DNA from: an uncultured Flammeovirgaceae bacterium | GTDB lineage: Bacteria > Bacteroidota > Bacteroidia > Cytophagales > Cyclobacteriaceae | NCBI GenBank assembly: GCA_937883755.1 | Contig: CAKZYA010000004.1 | Location: 124,001-188,000, forward strand | Direction of reading: 5' to 3' | Length of the DNA stretch: 64,000 nucleotides | The notes under the pieces: model-generated | The model's database searches: none | Told to the model about the DNA's origin: nothing | What the model saw: only the letters and a program-made list of their open reading frames with translations | Part shown: piece after piece, positions 28,316 to 35,725 of the stretch | Layout: every line of letters starts with the position of its first letter | Numbering within the stretch: the stretch's first letter is position 1 | Position numbers and translations under genes: made by a program

Positions 28316-28995
28316 GACTTTAGAGCCTGTAAGTACTTATCAATATAGAATGACTTCTGCTTACTTTTATATTGCATCACATAGCGAGGGTGCTCCAGTG
28401 GAATTACCTCACCGAAAAATTGATGCTCTTCATTCAGCTTTTTTAAGAAGCGATAATTCTTACCAGTACCCATACAAAACACTTTATCGCGATGAATGCC
28501 GAAGTCAAGTTGGGTTTGTAGGGTTTTGACAATGAAAGGGGTAACAGCTTCGGTTAGCTGTGAACTATCGTAATAGTTATAATTGGTTTCTCGTCCTTTT
28601 TCATCAATCTGCACAAAGCCGAGCGGACATACCGAACTAATGTAAAATTGCTGATAGAATACCTCTACACTGCCGTAAGCATTAATTACCTCGTACACAA
28701 ATACTGAGGAGGGTTCGTGAAGGGTGAATGGGCTTTCCATGTTACAGTGCGATTTTAGTCGCTTCGGATCAGTGAACGGAATTCCGGTAGCCCCTGCGCC
28801 CAATCGTCCCGGATTAATACCCAGGCTAAGGTGACGAGTGCGCTGGTCAGCGTAGTATTTTTGATAAAAAGCAGCCGATAGCTTTCGCACCTCCTCACTC
28901 GCCTGAAAAGGGTTCATCACCCGAATATTTTCAGGCAATGTAGCATCTAACTGTAGTTGCATATTGAAACGAATGATGTGTTCGGCGAAGGTCAT
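28309..28995 (-). CDS. SMUG2-type uracil-DNA glycosylase family protein
   Basis: A 228-residue member of the uracil-DNA glycosylase superfamily, SMUG2 (DUF4918) branch. Motif 1 is LGINPGRLGAGATGIPFTDP (about 59-78), where the Asn activates water in SMUG enzymes, and the motif 2-like loop is PLEHPRYVMQY near residue 203. The family removes uracil and xanthine from DNA in base excision repair. The gene is convergent with the sulfatase and shares 7 bases with its 3' end. It has no repair neighbour. Activity is inferred from characterised SMUG2 homologues. Confidence 0.87.
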   Translation of the reverse strand: MTFAEHIIRFNMQLQLDATLPENIRVMNPFQASEEVRKLSAAFYQKYYADQRTRHLSLGINPGRLGAGATGIPFTDPKRLKSHCNMESPFTLHEPSSVFVYEVINAYGSVEVFYQQFYISSVCPLGFVQIDEKGRETNYNYYDSSQLTEAVTPFIVKTLQTQLDFGIHRDKVFCMGTGKNYRFLKKLNEEHQFFGEVIPLEHPRYVMQYKSKQKSFYIDKYLQALKSQ

Positions 28996-29031
28996 GTAGG
29001 AGGGCGAGAAACTGTGGTAAAGCTAAACTAA

Positions 29032-29520
29032 CTATACGTCAGCATCTGCTTCATCGAGTAAACATTGAGCGTTGTGAAGTACATTAAAATTCACGGAGTT
29101 AGCAATAAAACAAAAGGTGTTTGCTTGTTCGTGCAGTTTATTTGCCATTTCTATCATTGAGTTTTTGGTGACTGTTACAATCGGGTTCAAGGTTACTTCA
29201 GAGAAATGTCCTTTACCGTCCGATTGCTCAAGCATGATTCCCTCGGCATGATCAACATAATCTGTAACGATTACCCCATTTTCAGAACACAAATGTAAGT
29301 ACCAAAGCATATGGCAAGAAGATAGTGACGCAACCAATAATTCTTCTGGATTGTGTTTTGTCCTGTCGCCGCGAAAAGCAGGGTCAGATGAGACTAAAAT
29401 ATCAGGCTTATTTTCTACAGAAAGAGTATGGCTTCTTTCAAACTCTCGGTAATTTGAAGTACCTTTTCCAATATTTCCCGTCCACTTTATAGTCGTTTTA
29501 TAATTGTGTTGTTTTTTCAT
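29032..29520 (-). CDS. OsmC-family peroxidase-like protein
   Basis: A 162-residue OsmC/Ohr-fold protein that reduces organic peroxides with two cysteines. NPEELLVASLSSCHMLWYLHLC contains the peroxidatic C69; C137 (NTFCFIANS) is the likely second cysteine. The N-terminal HNYKTTIKWTGNIGKGTSNY is typical of the OsmC subgroup found in Bacteroidota. It lies 17 bases downstream of the tandem ACT gene and both are transcribed away from the ArsR-type gene, which suggests one regulated operon. Confidence 0.88.
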   Translation of the reverse strand: MKKQHNYKTTIKWTGNIGKGTSNYREFERSHTLSVENKPDILVSSDPAFRGDRTKHNPEELLVASLSSCHMLWYLHLCSENGVIVTDYVDHAEGIMLEQSDGKGHFSEVTLNPIVTVTKNSMIEMANKLHEQANTFCFIANSVNFNVLHNAQCLLDEADADV

Positions 29521-29537
29521 AGATTACATTTTTCCGA

Positions 29538-29933
29538 TTAGCTCCACCAAGTCTTCATCCATTTTTCAGATACTTCCTTAGCTTTCTCGTAGTCATCCAC
29601 AACAATAATCAATTGATTGGAATGATCGCTGTACTGGGTTAAAATATTAACGTGGGCATTCGTTAGCTCTTGGCAAAACATTCCTAGCTGCCCGGGTACA
29701 TCTTGTCGGAGTTTCTGAATGATGACGTCGCTAATTTTAATAACCTTTAGCCCTACTTTTTCTAGTTCTGTTTTAGCTCGGTCGGCTTCTTCAACTAAAA
29801 AATGTGCGATAGAAGTGTTGCCATTCTGAAAAACACCACCGCCCTCAAGGCTGATTTTGTTTTTACCCAATGTCTCACTCATAAGTGCCAACTGACCAGG
29901 TTTGTTCTCTAGTACAATTTCTATGTCTTTCAT
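29538..29933 (-). CDS. Tandem ACT-domain protein
   Basis: A 131-residue protein made of two ACT domains: about 1-65 starting MKDIEIVLENKPGQLALMSETL, and about 70-131 starting QKLRQDVPGQLGMFCQELTN. ACT domains bind amino acids or other small ligands; here there is no catalytic domain attached, so the protein is likely a stand-alone sensor. It is the first gene of the operon with OsmC and is divergent from the ArsR-type regulator across a 69-base region, which suggests shared control. Role unknown. Confidence 0.82.
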   Translation of the reverse strand: MKDIEIVLENKPGQLALMSETLGKNKISLEGGGVFQNGNTSIAHFLVEEADRAKTELEKVGLKVIKISDVIIQKLRQDVPGQLGMFCQELTNAHVNILTQYSDHSNQLIIVVDDYEKAKEVSEKWMKTWWS

Positions 29934-29984
29934 CTTTTATAATTTTAGTGAGCAGCAAAGTAAGAGGATTTATTACTTTTACAT

Positions 29985-30000
29985 TTCATTTGAAAATGAA
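29985..30000. promoter_or_regulatory. Palindromic operator candidate between the OsmC operon and the ArsR-type gene
   Basis: TTCATTT (29985-29991) and AAATGAA (29994-30000) are perfect inverted arms around a 2-base centre. The site lies in the 69-base divergent gap, 2 bases before the ArsR-type start codon. ArsR-family proteins bind short palindromes of this size, so autoregulation and control of the OsmC operon is a reasonable inference. Confidence 0.5.
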
Positions 30001-30002
30001 CA

Positions 30003-30689
30003 ATGGAAGAAAGTGCATTCGTATCGATTACCTCACTGCTATGCGAACCAAGCAGAGCGAAAATATTATGGAATTTACTAGATGGAAGAGCTTACACCGC
30101 AAGTGAGTTAGCCTTAGCTTCAGACTTATCGCCAAGTGCTACAAGTAATCACTTATCTAAATTACTCAATGGTGATATCGTAAAGGTCGATGCTCAAGGA
30201 AGACACCGTTATTATTCATTTGCTAATGCTCACGTTGCCTACGTGATTGAGTCTTTAGCGAATCTAGTTAGTGAAGAACCAGTTGAGAAGTATGACAAAC
30301 AGATAGTCAGAAGTGGTATAAAGTATTGCAGAACATGCTACGATCATCTGGCTGGGTATGTTGGTGTGACTATCACCGATGCTCTAGTAGAACAAGGGTA
30401 TTTGAAAGAGTACGATAGTAATTATCATGTGACTGAGAAAGGCTGGGACTGGTTCTCGCAATTTGAGATACTTGAGAATGATTTTACAAAAGACCGTCGA
30501 CCGCTAACTCGCCAATGCCTTGATTGGTCGGAGCGGCGCCCCCATCTGGCCGGGCGACTTGGTGCTATTTTCTTAGAAAAAATGTTACAGGACCGCTGGT
30601 TCAAAAGAGTAGAATTTTCCCGAGAACTAATTATTACTGCGCGAGGTAGCAAGTTATTAGACGACTGTCTGAACATCGTTTTTGTCTAA
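30003..30689 (+). CDS. ArsR-family transcriptional regulator with C-terminal extension
   Basis: A 228-residue protein. Residues 1-90 form a winged helix of the ArsR type (SRAKILWNLLDGRAYTASELA and ATSNHLSKLLNGDIVKV with RHRYYSF wing). The C-terminal 130 residues carry CRTCYDHLAGYVGVTITDALV and CLDWSERRPHLAGRLG, a recurring extension in regulators of this group, with cysteines that could sense metal or oxidant. Gene order (divergent from ACT plus OsmC) supports a role in oxidative or amino-acid-linked stress. The inducer is not known. Confidence 0.85.
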   Translation: MEESAFVSITSLLCEPSRAKILWNLLDGRAYTASELALASDLSPSATSNHLSKLLNGDIVKVDAQGRHRYYSFANAHVAYVIESLANLVSEEPVEKYDKQIVRSGIKYCRTCYDHLAGYVGVTITDALVEQGYLKEYDSNYHVTEKGWDWFSQFEILENDFTKDRRPLTRQCLDWSERRPHLAGRLGAIFLEKMLQDRWFKRVEFSRELIITARGSKLLDDCLNIVFV

Positions 30690-30783
30690 GTTATTATTAT
30701 CAGATCGAGAGAGAGTCAGCCATTTCTTGCCTAGATCAGGTTGGTAAATAAAATTCGTACTAGAGTGTAATCATTGCAAAAAC

Positions 30784-31764
30784 TTATTCTAGAAGCTCGA
30801 TGGCTTTCTCTAGCATCTTATCTTGATTACTTAAGATGTCATCTTCATTGTTTTCAATCAGGATATCAGGATCAACACCTAACTCGATAGTTTCATTATT
30901 GTAATCTAAAAAATCACTTACAGATACTTTTATGATCCAACCGTTAATAAGCTGATAGCCATAATTTCCACCGGCACCTCCACCCGTTTTTTGACCAACT
31001 AAGCGCACATTGGGTAGTGCTGATAACATTGCTGAAAAATAAGAGGTGGCACTGTAACAATTTCGGTTGATAATCACGACTATGGGAATGTCAAACTGCT
31101 CATTGCCCGGATTGGCAAAAACTGGAAGGGGCTCCGTAATATCACGGCGACCCGGGCCAGTTTTCTCAATATAAGACCCTAAAAGGGTTCTCTCGCTAAC
31201 ATACCTAGATAGTATTTTTGGTACAGGATTACTGTCACCACCTCCGTTATCCCGTAGGTCAATGATTAAACCTGTAATGCCTTCGTCTACCATTCGGGAA
31301 ACAATATTATTGAAGGAGCCATAACGGTTCATTGTCTCAAAGTAAACATAGCCAATGGAACCTATTTTACTAAAATATAACGCCCCATCTCTCTCGGCTG
31401 GAGATGATAGGTAATTTGACTCAACTACATTAAATGAAAAGTGAATATCATAACCATCCCGAAAATCATAGATCGGACTGCTAGCAAATTCTGATTTTAG
31501 AGAGCTATGACCATCTTTTAACGCTAGTAATGCGTTTGAACAAATTTCAAATAACTGTTGCTCATTACTACTTTGAGCTGCTAAGGGTTGATATATGCGA
31601 TAAATACTGTCCCAGTTAATACTCTTGTCCTCAAAAAATATATAATTTTCATCGACAAAGGTCCAAAAATCATTAAAAACCTCAGCCGGGTTGTATACTG
31701 TTTCTTGCTCACAACTCTGAAGAGACAGTAAAAATAATGCTGCAATTGCATATATTACTTTCAT
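30784..31764 (-). CDS. S41-family peptidase lipoprotein
   Basis: A 326-residue protein. SPII signal MKVIYAIAALFLLSLQSC gives lipidated Cys18. The tail-specific protease core contains LIIDLRDNGGGDSNPVPK, the catalytic-serine block NRNCYSATSYFSAML, and the following VGQKTGGGAGG. There is no clear PDZ domain, so it is a short S41 (C-terminal processing peptidase-like). It overlaps the upstream beta-barrel gene by 4 bases, so the pair is translationally coupled. Confidence 0.87.
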   Translation of the reverse strand: MKVIYAIAALFLLSLQSCEQETVYNPAEVFNDFWTFVDENYIFFEDKSINWDSIYRIYQPLAAQSSNEQQLFEICSNALLALKDGHSSLKSEFASSPIYDFRDGYDIHFSFNVVESNYLSSPAERDGALYFSKIGSIGYVYFETMNRYGSFNNIVSRMVDEGITGLIIDLRDNGGGDSNPVPKILSRYVSERTLLGSYIEKTGPGRRDITEPLPVFANPGNEQFDIPIVVIINRNCYSATSYFSAMLSALPNVRLVGQKTGGGAGGNYGYQLINGWIIKVSVSDFLDYNNETIELGVDPDILIENNEDDILSNQDKMLEKAIELLE

Positions 31765-32564
31765 GTCTTTTTGTATTTGTACTTTATACCGACACCAAAA
31801 TACAGTTGGCTTAAGCTAAATGGTTTAACATCAGCCAAGCGGAGGGTAGAAAACGCAAGGTTAGCCGAAAATTTCCAATTGGGAAGATTATATGATGTAG
31901 AAGTATTTAAATGAATATTTTGAATCTTGTTCAATGTCCAGAGTTTTCCACCCTTGAATAAAGAGCGCATCATTCCACTTCTATCGGGAGAAAAAACATC
32001 GGGTTGAAGGTAGTTTTCAGGATATGGGTGAGCAAATGCCGGGCGGACTACGTAGGAAAGTAAACCAAGCTGACATTCTGATTCAAAAGATATTTTTTGA
32101 TTGAGTGCGGTTTTTTGATAAAACAGCGATGGGCCAATACTCTGGGCTAAAGTGTAACTTATTGAGTTGTTGACGAACTTGGTGAGTTCAGACTCGGGGA
32201 AATTCAAGAGCGTAAAAGAATGAAACATACCTCCGATATACCAATTGTCGCTTAGTGATTTCATATAGGTATAGCGTACCTCAGGAAAAACCAAAACGTA
32301 CGAAAGTGAGGGTTGATTGGTGTAATCTTGAGTAAGCGAGAAATTGATACTCAAATTTTGTCTTACCTTATTTTTGTAAGTTTCAATATCCATGCTGTAG
32401 GTAGGTAATATCCCCTGTTGGACTTGACTGGAAAACCGTTTTTCCTCAAGACTGGCGAATCCCACACCAACTCTTACCCCTAGTTGAACAGACTTCGTTT
32501 CATCTTGTGCTTGTAGCGATACCAAAACAAGATTGAAACACGATAATAAAACTACCTTCTTCAT
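31761..32564 (-). CDS. Hypothetical exported beta-rich protein, coupled to S41 peptidase
   Basis: A 267-residue protein with signal MKKVVLLSCFNLVLVSLQAQ and no recognised family. Alternating hydrophobic residues with aromatic positions (SLSYVLVFPEVRYTYMK, YFGVGIKYKYK at the end) suggest an outer-membrane beta-barrel. Its stop overlaps the S41 peptidase start by 4 bases, so the two proteins are probably made together. Confidence 0.7.
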   Translation of the reverse strand: MKKVVLLSCFNLVLVSLQAQDETKSVQLGVRVGVGFASLEEKRFSSQVQQGILPTYSMDIETYKNKVRQNLSINFSLTQDYTNQPSLSYVLVFPEVRYTYMKSLSDNWYIGGMFHSFTLLNFPESELTKFVNNSISYTLAQSIGPSLFYQKTALNQKISFESECQLGLLSYVVRPAFAHPYPENYLQPDVFSPDRSGMMRSLFKGGKLWTLNKIQNIHLNTSTSYNLPNWKFSANLAFSTLRLADVKPFSLSQLYFGVGIKYKYKKT

Positions 32565-32796
32565 TTCTATTCTATGCTGCCTAGCCTAATTCTTACAAGT
32601 TATCACCCAAATAGTTGAAAGAAACGGGCGGCGCAATTGATTATTCCTGGTAGATAACATCTTTGCTAAGGCAATTGTGCCCACATTCATTATCTCTCAA
32701 TCATTTTTTAGAAATTATAGTATAAAAATAACACTTATTTTGGTTTTTTATAGCGAAATGTTCTATCTGTCTACTTTGGAGTAGTCATTACAAGAT

Positions 32797-34044
32797 CTAG
32801 ACCTTACCAACCATCTGCTCTCTTTTCTTCTTGAGATATGCTTTTTCCAAATCGTTAGAGCACAATGCGATGGCTTGATTAATTTCGGTAAGTGCCTGTT
32901 GAGTTTTGTCCGTTCTGAAATAGTATTCAGCGTAGCTTCCGTACAGCAGATATATCCGTGCCCCTAGACGGCTGGTCATTATACGGTCTAGCAACAACTT
33001 GGCTTGGTCAAGCTGACCTGCTTGTAAATGTACCGAAGCCATTGAAAGCAGTATATTATCATTGGGTTGTAACTCATATAAATGCTGGTACAGTTCCAGA
33101 ATACGACGCCAGTCGGTGCTCTCAAAACGGTCGGCCTTTAAGTGTTCGGCGGCAATAGCTGCTTCGTAATGATATACCGAACGTTCACCATACTCGAAAG
33201 ACTTTTGTATGGCGTAGTTGCCCAGTACAATTAATGGCTTATACCACTGGGAACGATCTTGGTACTGGAGGTCTACAATCTCATTATTGGTATTTATCTT
33301 GGTTTCCATCCGGGAGGAATGAAAGCAGCAGAGGGCAAACAGGGCGTATAAACTACCACTGCGAAAGCGTTCTTTGACTAGTAATAGTTTGCACAGTCGT
33401 AAGGCTTCCCCGCAGAGTTCTTTACTGATGAGCGAACCTGATTTAGTAGAATGAAAGCCTTCGTTAAATATCAGGTAGATTACCTGCAACACCACTACCA
33501 TTCGGTCTTCAATCTCATGGGGTAGGGGATACGCTAGCTTAATCTGCTGATCTTTTATTTTCTTGCGGGCTCGAATGAGTCGCTTCTTAATGGTCTCCTC
33601 TTTCAGTAACAGAGCTGCGGCTATCTCCTTCATTGAGAAGCCTGAGATGGTCTTCAGTGCAAAGGCAATTTGCTCTTCTCGAGACAGTGCCGGATGACCC
33701 ACTACCAGTATCATCCGTAGCTGGCTGTCTTCAACTTCATGATCCAAGAAGAACTCACTAATCTCCAGGACAATAGACCCGTGAGAGACTTTCTGGTAAC
33801 GTTCCTGCTCGGCATTGATCTGCCGAAGTAGGTCAACTACTCGGTTTTTTGCTGCCTGAGTGAGCCAGGCTTCGGGGTTTTCAGGAATGCCGTTCCGCCA
33901 CTGTAAGGTGGCCTTGATGAAAGTGTCTTGAATAGCATCTTCCACCAGTTTCAGATGGGCGAGACCAAAAATACGGGATAAAATAGCGACCATCTTCCCG
34001 TACTGATGCCGAAAAAGATGGTCTACTATTTTTCTATGGGGCAT
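32797..34044 (-). CDS. ECF42-type RNA polymerase sigma factor with C-terminal TPR-like domain
   Basis: A 415-residue protein from the ATG at 34044; a TTG start 18 bases earlier is less likely because it overlaps the DGPF gene. Region 2 is about residues 5-75 (LVEDAIQDTFIKATLQWR, NPEAWLTQAAKNRVVDLLR) and region 4 about 120-170 (SREEQIAFALKTISGFSMKEIAAALLL). The long C-terminal half, with repeats at about 300-400, is the TPR-type extension of ECF42. This group has no classical anti-sigma factor and is encoded with DGPF (YCII) proteins, as seen here: the DGPF gene ends one base before this start. The C-terminal domain probably controls activity. Confidence 0.9.
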   Translation of the reverse strand: MPHRKIVDHLFRHQYGKMVAILSRIFGLAHLKLVEDAIQDTFIKATLQWRNGIPENPEAWLTQAAKNRVVDLLRQINAEQERYQKVSHGSIVLEISEFFLDHEVEDSQLRMILVVGHPALSREEQIAFALKTISGFSMKEIAAALLLKEETIKKRLIRARKKIKDQQIKLAYPLPHEIEDRMVVVLQVIYLIFNEGFHSTKSGSLISKELCGEALRLCKLLLVKERFRSGSLYALFALCCFHSSRMETKINTNNEIVDLQYQDRSQWYKPLIVLGNYAIQKSFEYGERSVYHYEAAIAAEHLKADRFESTDWRRILELYQHLYELQPNDNILLSMASVHLQAGQLDQAKLLLDRIMTSRLGARIYLLYGSYAEYYFRTDKTQQALTEINQAIALCSNDLEKAYLKKKREQMVGKV

Positions 34045-34045
34045 A

Positions 34046-34402
34046 CTACTCGTACTGGTCAAGTTTCATGATTTCCCGAATTTCAACGGAACCATCTAGA
34101 TCGTAGTCAGGGAAGTCTTGGGCAATTTTTACTACCTCCTCGAAGCTATCGGCGGTTACGGTAATGTACCCACCAATTAGTTCTTTACTTTCCACAAACG
34201 GCCCATCTGATTCAATACGGTCAGGACCGGAAACCCGTTTAACTCTGGGCATAAGTGCTTCGCCGCCGCGTAATATGCCTTGCTGCTTTAGTTTATCATC
34301 CCAGGCAAACCACTTTGCCATTCGGTTCTGCAATTGTTCTGGTGAGAGTCCGATCTCTTCATAGTCGGCTCCGCCGATAAAGATCATCATAAATTCTTTC
34401 AT
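34046..34402 (-). CDS. DGPF (YCII-related) protein, ECF42 partner
   Basis: A 118-residue YCII-related protein. The DGPF signature is at residues 66-69 (IESDGPFVESKELIGGY). DGPF proteins accompany ECF42 sigma factors and are their usual regulon members; function is unknown, possibly a small-molecule-binding or chlorite-like fold protein. It ends one base before the sigma-factor start and begins 39 bases after the VOC gene. Confidence 0.9.
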   Translation of the reverse strand: MKEFMMIFIGGADYEEIGLSPEQLQNRMAKWFAWDDKLKQQGILRGGEALMPRVKRVSGPDRIESDGPFVESKELIGGYITVTADSFEEVVKIAQDFPDYDLDGSVEIREIMKLDQYE

Positions 34403-34441
34403 AACTCAGGGTGTGTATTAGGCTGAAAATATAAACATAAA

Positions 34442-34819
34442 TTAGTTCATGGACTGAAGTGCTAGCTTATTGCCTTCAGTGTCAATGAACTGTGCCATAA
34501 ATCCGTGTGGCCCAATAGAGGTCTTAGGCATGATAACTTTACCACCCGCTTCTTCTACTCGGCTCAGGGGAACTGATAAATCATCTCCGCCATTGAGGTA
34601 CACTAGAGCCCCTTTTTCAGAAGGTTCATAACCTGGTCCGCTAATGATACAGCCGCCAATACCTCCGTTTTCTAAGTCAGCGGGAAAAAAGATCATTGTA
34701 CTTCCGGTTTCATCCGGCTCTTGGGGAGTAAGGGGGGCATCAAAGAGTTGCTCGTAGAATGACTGAGCTCGGTCAAGATCGCGAACGGGAATTTCGAACC
34801 AGTTGATTGAATTTTTCAT
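34442..34819 (-). CDS. VOC-family (glyoxalase/bleomycin-resistance-like) protein
   Basis: A 125-residue protein of the vicinal oxygen chelate fold with paired beta-alpha-beta units. INWFEIPVRDLDRAQSFYE and GFMAQFIDTEGNKLALQS are characteristic ends. The metal-binding Glu is likely the one in DTEGN. Genes of this kind are frequent in ECF42 loci. It is the first gene of the VOC-DGPF-ECF42 operon. Confidence 0.88.
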   Translation of the reverse strand: MKNSINWFEIPVRDLDRAQSFYEQLFDAPLTPQEPDETGSTMIFFPADLENGGIGGCIISGPGYEPSEKGALVYLNGGDDLSVPLSRVEEAGGKVIMPKTSIGPHGFMAQFIDTEGNKLALQSMN

Positions 34820-34910
34820 GATTGTAAAATTTTAAAGGTTAAACTTCACCTCTATGACGATGCTGGTTTATCAGAAGGGGACAATTATTTTAAATAAAGT
34901 GTTCAAGTGT

Positions 34911-34926
34911 TTTTGTGTTCACAAAA
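34911..34926. repeat. Perfect 16-base palindrome
   Basis: TTTTGTG (34911-34917), a TT centre, and CACAAAA (34920-34926). It lies between the divergent VOC gene and the holin-like gene, just upstream of the tandem 8-base repeat. Confidence 0.7.
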
Positions 34927-34937
34927 GTTGAGTAGTT

Positions 34938-34993
34938 CCGAACACCCGAACACCCGAACACCCGAACACCCGAACACCCGAACACCCGAACAC
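34938..34993. repeat. Tandem array of seven 8-base CCGAACAC units
   Basis: Seven exact copies of CCGAACAC run head to tail. They lie 62 bases before the start of the holin-like gene and 119 bases before the VOC gene start. An 8-base period is not a multiple of three, so gain or loss of a unit would not affect a protein but could change promoter spacing. Confidence 0.95.
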
Positions 34994-35054
34994 CTAAGAT
35001 TAAAACCATTTCCTGGTGTTACCGTACACTTTTCATGTCTAAACACCTAATTCT

Positions 35055-35396
35055 ATGTCACTCATTGTAAAATGGTTGCTCTCCGCAATCGCCGTCATGA
35101 TTACTGCCTACTTATTACCTGGTGTCAGTGTAGCAAGTTTTTGGGCAGCCCTGGTAGTAGCCGTTATTCTCGCGCTGTTTAATGCAGTACTAAAACCAAT
35201 TTTAGTCATCCTTACTATTCCCATTACTATTCTCACGTTTGGGCTATTTCTACTGGTGATTAATGCAATTATCATTCTCATGACCGATGCGTTAATTGCT
35301 GGATTTGCTGTTAGTAACTTCTGGTGGGCTATCGCTTTCAGCTTGATTATGGCGGTACTTGGCTCTCTTTTCAACGATATTGCTGAAAGAGTGTAG
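35055..35396 (+). CDS. Holin-like (YvlD/PF04020) four-helix membrane protein
   Basis: A 113-residue protein with four membrane segments (about 5-24, 27-45, 48-75, 85-107). IVKWLLSAIAVMITAYLLPGV and FNAVLKPILVILTIPITILTFG are the typical opening of the 'phage holin family' YvlD group. In free-living bacteria these are chromosomal envelope-stress proteins, not phage lysis genes, and no phage genes are near. Its upstream region contains the tandem repeat array. Confidence 0.85.
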   Translation: MSLIVKWLLSAIAVMITAYLLPGVSVASFWAALVVAVILALFNAVLKPILVILTIPITILTFGLFLLVINAIIILMTDALIAGFAVSNFWWAIAFSLIMAVLGSLFNDIAERV

Positions 35397-35411
35397 ACTG
35401 AAGAAAATGGG

Positions 35412-35475
35412 TTGAAAGTTACAAGCTCCAAATTTGGGTAGCAGAAATCTTGCGACGGTCGCTTGTAACTTTCAA
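35412..35475. repeat. Inverted repeat with 15-base perfect arms
   Basis: TTGAAAGTTACAAGC (35412-35426) and GCTTGTAACTTTCAA (35461-35475) are exact reverse complements, separated by 34 bases. The loop is too long for a normal terminator and no T-run follows, so a repeat element or a processing hairpin is more likely. It follows the holin-like gene stop by 15 bases. Confidence 0.8.
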
Positions 35476-35542
35476 TCTGTAGCATTACTGTTTTTCTATC
35501 CGGTCTTCGGACTCCGGTTTCTGGTCTCCGTTTACATTATTT

Positions 35543-35572
35543 TTGTCATTTACAATTAACTTTCTATCTTTG
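35543..35572 (+). promoter_or_regulatory. Promoter for the MATE gene leader
   Basis: TTG at 35543-35545 and TATCTTTG at 35565-35572, separated by 19 bases, match the Bacteroidota consensus. Transcription would begin near 35579, leaving a leader of about 147 bases before the MATE start codon. Confidence 0.75.
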
Positions 35573-35578
35573 CGCCAT

Positions 35579-35725
35579 CATGAAAATGACACGAGCCATC
35601 ATAGTGCCCTGTATCCCGGTCAATCACGGCTAGGGATCGCTACATTCTCTAAGTAGCGTGTGTTTTAGGACTTTACTGTCCGCATTTCTTCTAAATTTTT
35701 ATTGGCATCTTTTCTCATTTCAATC
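35579..35725 (+). promoter_or_regulatory. Structured leader with small uORF upstream of the MATE gene
   Basis: The leader can fold into three hairpins: ATCCC/GGGAT around 35612-35636, CGCTAC/GTAGCG around 35638-35658, and GGAC/GTCC around 35668-35681. A 17-codon ORF (MKMTRAIIVPCIPVNHG) starts at 35580 and overlaps the first hairpin, which resembles an attenuation or translation-coupled leader. No known riboswitch class is recognised. The arrangement suggests ligand- or translation-dependent control of the efflux pump. Confidence 0.5.
35580..35633 (+). CDS. Possible leader peptide (17 aa) in MATE leader
   Basis: ATG AAA ATG ACA CGA starts one base after the predicted transcript start and ends at TAG (35631-35633). 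The peptide reads MKMTRAIIVPCIPVNHG and is rich in Ile, Val and Pro, as in attenuator peptides. Evidence is the good promoter placement and overlap with a hairpin. Expression is not shown. Coordinates rest on counting through this short stretch. Confidence 0.35.
   Translation: MKMTRAIIVPCIPVNHG

Noticed and set aside
34938-34993. CRISPR array
   Set aside because: The repeats are only 8 bases, head to tail, with no spacers and no cas genes nearby.
35055-35396. Prophage holin
   Set aside because: The protein is of the YvlD-type chromosomal group and no phage genes are nearby.
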